A stretch of 64,000 nucleotides of DNA, taken from the NCBI GenBank assembly GCA_963841065.1, contig CAWJBI010000031.1:299720-363719 (forward strand), read 5' to 3'. The translations under genes and the position numbers were made by a program. Shown piece after piece: positions 45,188 through 53,686 of this stretch. A model generated the notes under the pieces. That model worked only from the letters and a program-made list of their open reading frames with translations. It was not told where the DNA came from and made no database searches. This stretch comes from M0108 sp963841065 (lineage in GTDB: Bacteria; Pseudomonadota; Gammaproteobacteria; Chromatiales; Chromatiaceae). Numbering within the stretch: the first letter of the stretch is position 1; each line of letters starts with the position of its first letter.

Positions 45188-46112
45188 CCAGACGGCGGGC
45201 GTTGAGGAATTCAGCGGCCGACATGGGCCGCTTGCCCGGGGGCTGCAGGCGGGTCAGGCGCAGCACGCCGGCCCCGGTTGCGACCGCGATGCCCGCCTTG
45301 GAGGCCCCAATCACCTGGCCAGGCTCGGCACCCGGCGGCGGGTTCAGGTCTGGCAGGTCGCAGCCCCAGAGGCGCAGACTGGCGCCGTCCAGTTGGGTCT
45401 GGGCCACGGGCCAGGGGTCGAAAGCGCGAATCAGGCGGTCGATAGCCACCGCCGGCCGCGACCAATTGACCTCGGCCTCGGCCTTGGCCAGCTTGTGGGC
45501 GTAGTTGGCCTGGCTGTCGTCCTGGATCTCCGGGACCCGGCTGCCCGCGGCGATGCCCGGCAGGGCCTCCACCAGGGCGGTGGCCCCCAGTAGGGAGAGC
45601 TTGTCATGCAGGCTGCCGCCCGTCTCGCGGGGGTCCAGGGTCAGGCGCCGGATCAGGTACATGGGGCCCGTGTCGAGCCCCGCCTCCATGCGCATGATGG
45701 TGACGCCGCTCTCGCTATCGCCGGCCAGGATAGCGCGCTGAATGGGCGCCGCGCCGCGCCAGCGGGGCAGCACCGAGGCGTGGACATTGACGCAGCCAAG
45801 CCTGGGGATATCCAGGACCGCCTGGGGCAGGAGCAGGCCGTAGGCGACCACCACCATGAGATCGGCGCCCAGGTCCCGCAGGGTGGCGATGGCCTCCGGG
45901 TCGCGTAGGGTCGGGGGTTGGTGGATGGGTAGCCCCAGGGCTGCCGCCACCTCCTTGACGGGACCCGGGCTCAGCTTGCGGCCCCGGCCCGCGGGCCGAT
46001 CCGGCTGGGTATAGACGGCCACGACCTCATGGCCGGCGTCTCGCAGGGCCCGGAGGCAGGGTACGGAGAAGTCCGGTGTCCCGGCGAAGATGATCCGCAG
46101 AGGAGGCATCAA
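45168..46112 (-). CDS. fmt: Methionyl-tRNA formyltransferase
   Basis: Fmt formylates initiator Met-tRNA, completing with peptide deformylase the N-formylmethionine cycle. The 314-residue protein shows RIIFAGTPDFSVPCLRAL (N-terminal folate fold), VNVHASVLPRWRGAAPIQRA (catalytic His/Asp loop), ESGVTIMRMEAGLDTGPM and the C-terminal beta-barrel domain. Its ATG overlaps the def stop as ATGA. Confidence 0.97.
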   Translation of the reverse strand: MMPPLRIIFAGTPDFSVPCLRALRDAGHEVVAVYTQPDRPAGRGRKLSPGPVKEVAAALGLPIHQPPTLRDPEAIATLRDLGADLMVVVAYGLLLPQAVLDIPRLGCVNVHASVLPRWRGAAPIQRAILAGDSESGVTIMRMEAGLDTGPMYLIRRLTLDPRETGGSLHDKLSLLGATALVEALPGIAAGSRVPEIQDDSQANYAHKLAKAEAEVNWSRPAVAIDRLIRAFDPWPVAQTQLDGASLRLWGCDLPDLNPPPGAEPGQVIGASKAGIAVATGAGVLRLTRLQPPGKRPMSAAEFLNARRLDGVKFG

Positions 46113-46645
46113 ATGACCGCCCGCCGGGGCTCGGCGGTTTCCGGCTTGCGCTGGCGGTCCTCCTTCTCCAGTTTCCGGCGGATGCGCTGGCGCTTCAGGG
46201 AGGAAAGATAATCGACGAAGAGTTTGCCATCCAGGTGGTCGATTTCGTGCTGGATGCAGACCGCCAGCAGACCATCCGTCTCCAATTCAAAGGGTTGGCC
46301 CTGGCGGTCCTGGGCGCGCACCCGCACCCGTTCCGCCCGCGTCACCGGCTCCCAAAATCCGGGCACCGAGAGACAGCCTTCATCCATCTCCTCCTCGCCC
46401 TCGCGCCAGAGGATCTCGGGATTGATGAGGCACAGGGGCTCGTCGTGATGCTCGGAGACGTCGATGACGATCATCCGCAGCGGGATATCAACCTGGATCG
46501 CCGCCAGGCCAATGCCGCGCGCGGCGTACATGGTCTCGAACATATCATCAATCTGGCGGCGAATGCGGTCATCGATCCTGGCCACGGGCTTGGCCACGTT
46601 ACGCAGACGTGGGTTAGGGAAGGTGAGAATTTCGAGTTGACTCAT
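46109..46645 (-). CDS. def: Peptide deformylase
   Basis: Def is a metalloenzyme that removes formyl from nascent proteins. The 178-residue protein contains the three signature motifs GIGLAAIQVD, EGCLSVPG and QHEIDHLDG, giving the Cys/His/His metal site and catalytic Glu. It heads the minus-strand unit that runs through trkH. Upstream, in the divergent gap, lies a perfect 20-base dyad. Confidence 0.97.
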   Translation of the reverse strand: MSQLEILTFPNPRLRNVAKPVARIDDRIRRQIDDMFETMYAARGIGLAAIQVDIPLRMIVIDVSEHHDEPLCLINPEILWREGEEEMDEGCLSVPGFWEPVTRAERVRVRAQDRQGQPFELETDGLLAVCIQHEIDHLDGKLFVDYLSSLKRQRIRRKLEKEDRQRKPETAEPRRAVI

Positions 46646-46766
46646 TTGGGAGTCCCCACTGAATGGTCGGCCTTAGGGCGCGAGTCTGGGCCTGATAGCC
46701 ATGATTCACCCCAAGCCCCTGTCATCAAAAGGTCGGGCACCCCTGGCAAGGTAGGCGAATGCTCGC

Positions 46767-46786
46767 TAGTATGCCCCGGCATACTA
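46767..46786. promoter_or_regulatory. Perfect 20-base dyad in the def / dprA-side divergent gap
   Basis: TAGTATGCC-CC-GGCATACTA has 9-base arms that match exactly around CC. Such tight dyads are typical operators of dimeric repressors or could form a small hairpin. It lies about 120 bases upstream of def (minus) and about 95 bases upstream of the LysM-less gene (plus). Confidence 0.55.
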
Positions 46787-46878
46787 CACTGCCGATCAGG
46801 GTCCCGCAAAAACAAGGCTTCGTCTTGAGGAGGAAGGCCCCGGCAGGTATCACCCGCCAACCAATCTTGGGGTTGCTC

Positions 46879-47937
46879 ATGTCCATTTTCCAGCCCGCCA
46901 TCTCCCGTCAGTGTCTGGGCGGAGCTACCCTGATCAGGCTGGTCCTCGCCCTTCCGTTGCTGCTGGCCATGCTGCCCGCCCGGGCCCAAATGGAGCCGCA
47001 AATCGGGCAGGAGCCGCCCCGGGGAAGGTCCACGCCCTCGAATCCGCCCAGGACCGTCAAGCTGTCGCCCAAGGCACGGGTCACGCCCCTGGCGGCGCCC
47101 GATCCCGTCATCCCCATCGGCGCCATTCGGCCCTTCATCGAACACGCCTACGTCCTGGACGCCAAGGCGATCGAACAGGCCCCCTATGTGGTCGCCTTTC
47201 CGGACCGGCGGGTCCTGGGCGGGACCGGGGATAAGGTCTATGTCCGCGGCCTGGGCCCGCAAGCTCAGGGGCGCTACCGGCTGGTGAGGCCCGGGGGGCC
47301 CTATCGCGACCCCGCCTCCGGCGAGGTCCTGGGCTATCAGGCTCAGCAGGTGGCCGAAGCCACCCTGGAACGGCCCGGCGACCCCGCGGTCCTGCGGATC
47401 GACAGCATGAGCCAGGAGATTGCCACCGGTGACCGCCTGGTGCCGACGACGGGTAACGAGCCCTTGCTGACCTTCCAGCCCAGGCCCGGACCCAGGGGTC
47501 GCCAGGCCCAGATCCTGGCCGTCCTCAATGGCGTCTCCCAGATCGGCAGCCTCAACGTGGTGGTCATCGACCTGGGTACCGACCAGGGCGTGGAGCCGGG
47601 CCACCTCTTCGATATCTATAATGGTGGCGAGCAGATCCGGGATAAGGTGCGCGCCCAGGCGGACGACTGGGATTGGAAGGACCAGAAATTCTGGTCGGAG
47701 GAATTCTGGTACGGGGATTTCCGCACCGACCGCTGGATCAGCGACGAACCCGATCCCAATATGCCTCTCCCCCTCCATCGGGGCGCCAGCCCTTTGGGCG
47801 AGGACTTTCTCCTGCCCCTGGAAAGGGCCGGCACCCTCATGGTCTTTCGCGCCTTTCCGCGCCTGAGCTTTGCCCTGGTCATGGAGGCGACCCGGCCCAT
47901 GCACATCCAGGACCGGGTCCTGGCGCCGAGGAATTGA
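46879..47937 (+). CDS. Exported envelope protein of the dprA-upstream LysM family, LysM domain absent
   Basis: This protein of about 352 residues starts with an export signal (about residues 10-35, ALPLLLAMLPARA). Its central and C-terminal parts match the family encoded upstream of dprA in gammaproteobacteria: VKLSPKARVTPL, AIRPFIEHAYVLDA, QAPYVVAF and GGTGDKVYVRGLG. Those proteins normally have a LysM peptidoglycan-binding domain between the signal and VKLSP. Here only about 30 Pro-rich residues are present. It is coupled to dprA by a TGATG overlap. Start ATG 46879 has GGGG nearby. Confidence 0.75.
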   Translation: MSIFQPAISRQCLGGATLIRLVLALPLLLAMLPARAQMEPQIGQEPPRGRSTPSNPPRTVKLSPKARVTPLAAPDPVIPIGAIRPFIEHAYVLDAKAIEQAPYVVAFPDRRVLGGTGDKVYVRGLGPQAQGRYRLVRPGGPYRDPASGEVLGYQAQQVAEATLERPGDPAVLRIDSMSQEIATGDRLVPTTGNEPLLTFQPRPGPRGRQAQILAVLNGVSQIGSLNVVVIDLGTDQGVEPGHLFDIYNGGEQIRDKVRAQADDWDWKDQKFWSEEFWYGDFRTDRWISDEPDPNMPLPLHRGASPLGEDFLLPLERAGTLMVFRAFPRLSFALVMEATRPMHIQDRVLAPRN

Positions 47938-49115
47938 TGGACATGGGCCAAACAGCGGCAGGGGCCACCCCGGACCCGGAGCGCCTGCGCACCTGGCTGA
48001 CCCTGGCCAATGCCCCGGGCGCCGGCCCCCGGGGGGTCAACCGGCTGCTGGCCCATTTTGGCGATCCCGCGGCCCTGCTGGCGGCGGATGTCCCGGTCCT
48101 GGCCGCCGCCGGCGCCCGGCCCAGCCTCATCAAGGCCCTGGGCACCCCCAGGCCCGACCTGGTGGATGCGGCCCTGGCGTGGGCCCAGGGGGAGGGCACC
48201 CATATCCTGGCGCGCTCGGATCCCCGCTATCCCAGCCGGCTGGCGGAACTGGTGGACGCCCCCCTGGTGCTTTACGTCCGGGGCGATCCCGAGGTCCTCC
48301 GCGACCCCCAACTGGCCATGGTCGGCAGCCGCAACCCCACACCCGGGGCGCGGGAGACGACGATCGCCTTCGCCCGCCACCTGGCCGCCTGTGGCCTGAC
48401 CATCACCAGCGGCCTGGCGCTGGGCATCGATGGCGCCGCCCACGAAGGCGCCCTGGAGACAGGCCGCACCCTGGCCGTCATGGGCACGGGTCCCGATCGC
48501 ATCTATCCCGCCGCCCATCGCAACCTGGCGCGCCGGATCGCCGCCCAGGGCGTCCTGGTCACCGAGTTCCCCCCCGGCATGGGTCCCAGACCCGAGAACT
48601 TCCCGCGCCGCAACCGCCTCATCGCCGCCCTCAGTCTGGGCACCCTGGTGGTGGAGGCCGCCCCCCGCAGCGGCTCCCTCATCACCGCCCGCCTGGCCGC
48701 GGAGCAGGGCCGCGAGGTCTTCGCCATCCCCGGCTCCATCCATAACCCCCTGGCCCGGGGCTGCCATGCCCTCATCAAGCAAGGCGCCAAACTGGTGGAG
48801 ACCGCCCAGGACATCCTGGAGGAACTGGGGCCCCTGCTGGTCGGCTACCTGCGCCCGGACCCGCCGTCCGACCTGGACGCCACGGGCGGTGACGAGACCC
48901 CAGGCGCCGGCGGGCGCGGCATCGGGCTGGACGCCGACTATCGCCGCCTCCTCGACGCCATGGGCCAGGACCCGGCGCATGTCGATCTCCTCGTCCAGCG
49001 CACCGGCCTGGCGGCCAACGACATCTCCTCCATGCTCCTCATGCTCGAACTGGACGGCTGGATCGCCGCCAGTCCCGGTGGGCGCTATAGCCGGGTTGGC
49101 GGACGCGGGGCCTGA
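47937..49115 (+). CDS. dprA: DprA, DNA processing protein
   Basis: DprA (Smf) loads RecA on incoming single-stranded DNA during natural transformation. The 392-residue protein has the SAM-like N-terminal part, a Rossmann domain with LAMVGSRNPTPGAR, TSGLALGIDGAAHEGAL, PENFPRRNRLIAAL and EAAPRSGSLITARLAAEQGR, and a C-terminal winged-helix (VDLLVQRTGLAANDISSMLL). Presence of a full-length gene suggests transformability. Start at ATG 47937 uses the TGATG overlap. Confidence 0.95.
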   Translation: MDMGQTAAGATPDPERLRTWLTLANAPGAGPRGVNRLLAHFGDPAALLAADVPVLAAAGARPSLIKALGTPRPDLVDAALAWAQGEGTHILARSDPRYPSRLAELVDAPLVLYVRGDPEVLRDPQLAMVGSRNPTPGARETTIAFARHLAACGLTITSGLALGIDGAAHEGALETGRTLAVMGTGPDRIYPAAHRNLARRIAAQGVLVTEFPPGMGPRPENFPRRNRLIAALSLGTLVVEAAPRSGSLITARLAAEQGREVFAIPGSIHNPLARGCHALIKQGAKLVETAQDILEELGPLLVGYLRPDPPSDLDATGGDETPGAGGRGIGLDADYRRLLDAMGQDPAHVDLLVQRTGLAANDISSMLLMLELDGWIAASPGGRYSRVGGRGA

Positions 49116-49125
49116 AGAGACGGGG

Positions 49126-49500
49126 TCAGTTATAGGGCCCGATACAGATCTCCAGGGAATTATCCAGGCGCTGGTAGCAGACGGAGTCTTCCCCCAGGGT
49201 GCCTTTGCGCAGGCGGGCGGGGCCCTCTTGCAGGCTGTAGGCATCCTCCTCGATATTGACCGGATGAGGGCGCCGGGTGATGGCAAACACCTTGCCATCC
49301 GGCGTCTTCACCTGGACATCCAGTTTCCCGCATTTCAGGCAGCCTGTGGAGACACAGGTGGTGTTGACGGGCTTGCGACCCTCGACCCGGATCGTGCAGG
49401 CGTTCTGGTGGGTAAAGTCCAGGCCTTGGCTGGATAGCGGCACCATGACCAAGAAGGCGGTTATCAGCGGGTTTTTGCCATTCATCCTCTTTATCCCCAT
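49126..49500 (-). CDS. Cysteine-rich exported protein of unknown function
   Basis: I do not recognise this protein of about 124 residues. It has a signal-type N-terminus (NPLITAFLVMVPLSSQ), then a compact domain with six cysteines: NACTI, TTCVSTGCLKCG, SVCYQ and LEICIGPYN. The spacing suggests three disulfides or a metal site, so an oxidised periplasmic or outer location is likely. It lies convergently at the end of dprA with 10 bases between. The ATG 49500 is chosen, with a second ATG (49485) possible. Confidence 0.55.
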   Translation of the reverse strand: MGIKRMNGKNPLITAFLVMVPLSSQGLDFTHQNACTIRVEGRKPVNTTCVSTGCLKCGKLDVQVKTPDGKVFAITRRPHPVNIEEDAYSLQEGPARLRKGTLGEDSVCYQRLDNSLEICIGPYN

Positions 49501-49506
49501 AGCCAA

Positions 49507-49762
49507 ATCCGCCGGGGAGGAGGGGCTTTAGCCCGCCCTGGCCGGCGGCACATACGACTCATCATCACTGGAACCCTGGCATTCCTCAACTCCTTGCCCG
49601 AAAAATGTTGCCAGAAAAAAACCACCCCTGGCCCATCTTCCCCTTGACGGGGTGCCTGGGAATCGTATTTGCTAAGAGCCTTCCAGGCGACTCGCGTCAG
49701 GGCCAACCTTGACCGGAGTCGCATCCAGAACCCCCTAACCCTGCTTGGATGCTCATCACCGT
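49507..49762. other. Intergenic region upstream of topA
   Basis: No gene is seen in this 256-base stretch. It should carry the topA promoter and that of the exported protein on the other strand. It contains an AT-rich piece at 49660-49680, but no convincing paired boxes. Confidence 0.4.
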
Positions 49763-52102
49763 ATGAATCTGGTCGTCGTCGAATCGCCTGCCAAGGCCAA
49801 GACCATCAAGAAGTACCTCGGCCCGGACTTCGAGGTTGTCGCCTCCTACGGCCATGTGCGCGACCTGGTGCCCAAGGAGGGGGCGGTCGATCCGGAGGAT
49901 GGGTTCACGATGACCTACCAGGTCATCGAGCGCAACGAAAGGCACGTCCAGACCATCGCCAGCAAGCTCAAGGGGGCCAGGCGCTCGTACCTGGCGACGG
50001 ACCCGGACCGCGAGGGCGAGGCCATCTCCTGGCACCTGTATGGAACTGCTCAAGAAGCCGCCGCCAGATCGGCGACCGGCCGGTGTACCGGGTGGTCTTC
50101 AACGAGATCACCAAGCACGCCGTCCAGGAGGCGGTGGCCAATCCGCGGGAAATCTCCGACGGACCTGGTCAATGCCCAGCAGGCCCGGCGGGCCCTGGAC
50201 TATCTGGTGGGCTTCAACCTCTCGCCCCTGCTGTGGAAGAAGGTCCGCCGCGGACTCTCGGCCGGGCGGGTGCAGTCCCCGGCCCTGCGCCTGATCGTGC
50301 GAGCGCGAGCTGGAGATCGAGGCCTTCAAGGTCCGCGAATACTGGACTATCGAGGCCGATGCCGCCAAGGAGGGCAAGGGCTTCGAGCGCCCGCCTGACC
50401 CAGTTCGAGGGGGCCAAGGTCGAGCAATTCACCATCGCCGACGAGGCCCGGGCCCGGGAGGTGCGCGAGGCCTGAGCGTGGCCGCCGGCGGCCGGCTCAG
50501 CGTGGATCGGTCGAGCGCAAGCAGCGCAAGCGCAGTCCGGCCCCGCCCTTCATCACCTCCACCCTGCAACAGGAGGCGGCGCGCAAGCTCGGCTTCACCA
50601 CCTAGCGCACCATGCGCGTGGCCCAGCAGCTCTACGAGGGGGTGGATATCGGTGGTGGCGCCATCGGTCTCATCACCTACATGCGTACCGATTCGGTCAA
50701 TCTGGCCCAACGAGGCCCTGGACGAGATCCGCGGCTATCGTCGCCGAACGTTACGGGGCTGAATCATCTTCCCGCCCGAGGCGCGTCTCTACAAGACCAA
50801 GGCCAAGAATGCCCAGGAGGCCCACGAGGCCATCCGGCCCGACCTCCATTCGCCGCCAGCCGACGGAGATCAGGCCCACCTGACCCGGGAGCAGGGGCGG
50901 CTCTACGAGCTGATCTGGAAGCGCACCCTGGCCTGCCAGATGGCGCAGGCGCTGATCGATCACGGTCGCCGTGGACCTGGGGGCGGGGCCAGGGCAATGT
51001 ACTGCGCGCCACCGGTTCCACTGTCGACCGATCCCGGCTTCATGGCGTCTATCTGGAGGGGCGGGACGATGCCCGGGGGCGGATGACGACGAGGAGCGTC
51101 AGTTGCCCAACCTCGTGGAGCCGGGGAACACGTGGACCTGCTCGGGCATCCGCCCCGAGCAACACTTCACCGAGCCGCCGCCGCGCTTACTCGGAGGCCA
51201 GCCTGGTCAAGGCCCTGGAGGAGTACGGCATTGGCCGGCCCTCCACCTATGCCAGCATCATTACGACCCTGCAGGAGCGGGAATATGTCCTGCTCGATAG
51301 CAAGCGCTTTCTGCCCACCGATGTCGGACGGGTCGTCAACCGCTTCTTGACTGAACACTTCACCGCCTACGTGGATTACGACTTCACCGCCCGGCTGGAG
51401 GACGAGCTGGATGCCGTCTCCCGCGGCGAGGAAGAATGGGTGCCCCTGCTGGAACAATTCTGGCGGCCCTTCAAGGAGCGCATCGATCACATCCAGGAGC
51501 ACGTCAAGCGCAGCGACGTGACCCAGGAGGCCCTGGACGAGGCCTGTCCCCAGTGCGGCTCGCCCCTCTCCATCCGGCTGGGCCGGCATGGCCGCTTTAT
51601 TGGCTGTACCCATTATCCCGAGTGCGATTACACCCGCGATCTGGGCGAGGGCAAGGATCAGGAACCAGCGGCGCCGGAATTGATCGAGGGGCGCGCCTGC
51701 CCGGACTGCGGCTCGCCCCTCCAGATCAAGCGTGGCAAGTACGGCAAGTTCATCGGCTGCACCGGCTACCCCAAATGCCGTCATATCGAGCCCCTGGAGC
51801 GTCCCGAGGACACGGGCCTGACCTGTCCCCAGTGCAACAAGGGCACCCTCCTTAAAAAGAAATCGCGGCGGGGCAAGATCTTCTTTTCCTGCTCCACCTA
51901 TCCTAAGTGCGACTACGCCACCTGGAACGAGCCGGTGGCCGGGCCCTGTCCCCGCTGTGGCTGGCCCATCCTCACCCTCAAGGTCACCAAGGCCAAGGGC
52001 GCCGAGATTGTCTGCCCGCAGCCGGAATGTAAGCACAGCGAACCCCTGGATGACGCGGCCCAGGGCCCGCGCGCGGCGGGTGACGATGACGCCAAGGCTT
52101 GA
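49763..52102 (+). CDS. topA: DNA topoisomerase I, heavily indel-disrupted between 50.04 and 51.19 kb
   Basis: Topoisomerase I relaxes negative supercoils. The start (MNLVVVESPAKAKTIKKYLG), toprim acidic centre (ATDPDREGEAISWHL), active-site segment (AIGLITYMRTDSVNLAQ) and four C-terminal zinc ribbons (e.g. CPQCGSPLSIRLGRHGRFIGC) are all there, and the reading from about 51190 to 52102 is clean. Between, I count about thirteen one-base insertions and seven one-base deletions that break the frame, plus a TAG at 50603-50605 where relatives have Gln (TTxRTMRVAQQLYEG). Joined, it is a normal TopA of about 780 residues. Either sequence errors or a true pseudogene; I favour errors, with moderate certainty. 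Confidence 0.85.
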
Positions 52103-52110
52103 CGAGGCCA

Positions 52111-52681
52111 GTGCCCCGGATAGCTGGCCTGGGGCAGCGGCTGCGGCTCGCGGCCCACTGGATCAAGGCCGGCGGCGTCGTCGCCTATCCCACCGAGGCC
52201 GTCTATGGCCTGGGCTGCGACCCCTGGAATGGCGAGGCGACCCGGCGCATCCTGACCCTGAAGCAGAGGCCCGAGTCCAAGGGCCTGATTGTGATCGCGG
52301 CGGACTTTCCAGCAATTGACCCCCTTCGTGGTGCCTCTGGAGGCGGAGCGCATGGCGGCGATCCTGGCGACCTGGCCTGGCCCCTACACCTGGCTGCTGC
52401 CGGCCCGTCCCGAGGTCCCGCCCTGGCTGAGGGGCGAGCATGCGACCCTGGCGGTGCGGGTCACCGCCCATCCCCTGGCCGCTGCCCTGTGTCGGGCCGC
52501 GGGCCGGGCTCTGGTCTCGACCAGCGCCAATCGCGCCACCCGACTCCCGGCCCGCACCGCCCTGGAGGTCCGACTGCGCCTGGGCGGGGCGGGGGATTAT
52601 CTCCTGGCCGGGCCCTGCGGTGGCCGGGCCCAATGCTCCAGCATCCGGGATGGGCGTACCGGTCGCCTGCTGAGGCCCTGA
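52111..52681 (+). CDS. tsaC: TsaC, threonylcarbamoyl-AMP synthase (one frameshift)
   Basis: TsaC (YrdC) makes threonylcarbamoyl-AMP for the t6A37 modification of tRNAs reading ANN codons. The N-terminal half reads GGVVAYPTEAVYGLGCDPWN and LKQRPESKGLIVIAADF. After an extra T at about 52307 the frame resumes as QQLTPFVVPLEAERM, then ATWPGPYTWLLPA and GRALVSTSANR to the end. Joined length is about 190 residues, normal for TsaC. Start is GTG 52111 with GAGG upstream; topA ends 9 bases before. topA-tsaC adjacency is common in gammaproteobacteria. Confidence 0.88.
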
Positions 52682-52704
52682 TAGTGTTTTAAGGAAGTAA
52701 GTCC

Positions 52705-53685
52705 ATGGGTGTGCTGGTTGGGGATGTGGGGGGAACCAAGACGGTCCTGGCCCTGGCGGAGCGGGTGCATGGCCGTCTCCATCTGGACAGGGAGCTGCGT
52801 CTGCCGAGCGGCGACTTTGCGTCCCTGGAGGCACTGGTCCGCCACTATCTGGCGGAGACGGGTCTGACCCCCGACCGGGCGGCCTTCGCCGTGGCCGGTC
52901 CCGTGCGCGACGGCCACAGCGAGATCACCAATCTCCCCTGGATCATCGACAGCCGCCGTCTGGGGGCGGCCTTCGGTTGGCGCGACGTTGGTCTGCTCAA
53001 CGACCTGGAGGCCGTGGCCTGGGGCATCCCCGCCCTGGGGCCGGAGGATCTGGCGGTCCTGCATCCGGGGGAGGAGGGTGCCCAGGGCAATGCCTGCGTC
53101 ATCGCCGCCGGCACCGGCCTGGGGCAGGCGGGGCTCTTTTGGGATGGCCAGCGCCATCACCCCTTCGCGACCGAGGGCGGCCACGGTGATTTTGCCCCGG
53201 CGACGGCCCAGGAAGAGGCGCTCCTGGGCTGGCTGCGCCAGCGTCATGGCCATGTGAGCTGGGAGCGGTTGGTCTCGGGGCTCGGCCTGCGCAACATCTA
53301 CGAATTTCTCCTGAGCCAGGAGGACCTGGGCCCGGGCGACAGCGCGTTGGAGGCGGCGGGCGACGACTTGGGGGCGGCCATCGCCGCGGGTGCGGCCTCG
53401 GGGACCTGTCCCCTCTGCGTCGCGACCATGACCCTCTTCGTCAGACTTTACGGTCGCGAGGCCGGTAATCTGGCCCTCAAGCACCTGGCCCTGGGTGGCG
53501 TCTATCTGGGGGGTGGCATAGCCCCCAAAAACCTGGACCTGTTGCGTGGCCCGGACTTTCTGGCCGCCTTCCTGGACAAGGGCCGCATGGCGCCCTTGCT
53601 GAGACGGATGCCTGTCAAGGTCATCCTGAATCCCCACACGCCCCTGTTCGGGGCCGCCCGCTTCCTGGACCAGCCGCCGGGCTGA
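52705..53685 (+). CDS. glk: Glucokinase
   Basis: Glk phosphorylates glucose to glucose 6-phosphate. The 326-residue protein has the phosphate-1 loop GDVGGTKTVLAL, ITNLPWIIDSRRL, the adenosine-site ACVIAAGTGLGQAGLFW and EGGHGDFAP (sugar contacts), and LGGVYLGGGIAPK. Length and motifs match the E. coli-type Glk family (not ROK). A Shine-Dalgarno AAGGAAG precedes the ATG. One base separates it from the acyltransferase gene, so the two may share a transcript. Confidence 0.93.
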   Translation: MGVLVGDVGGTKTVLALAERVHGRLHLDRELRLPSGDFASLEALVRHYLAETGLTPDRAAFAVAGPVRDGHSEITNLPWIIDSRRLGAAFGWRDVGLLNDLEAVAWGIPALGPEDLAVLHPGEEGAQGNACVIAAGTGLGQAGLFWDGQRHHPFATEGGHGDFAPATAQEEALLGWLRQRHGHVSWERLVSGLGLRNIYEFLLSQEDLGPGDSALEAAGDDLGAAIAAGAASGTCPLCVATMTLFVRLYGREAGNLALKHLALGGVYLGGGIAPKNLDLLRGPDFLAAFLDKGRMAPLLRRMPVKVILNPHTPLFGAARFLDQPPG

Positions 53686-53686
53686 C

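Noticed and set aside
50603..50605. TAG in topA as a recoded (pyrrolysine-type) codon
   Set aside because: The TAG lies within a cluster of frame breaks in the same gene; no other gene in the window shows internal TAG at a conserved Gln, and no recoding genes are seen.
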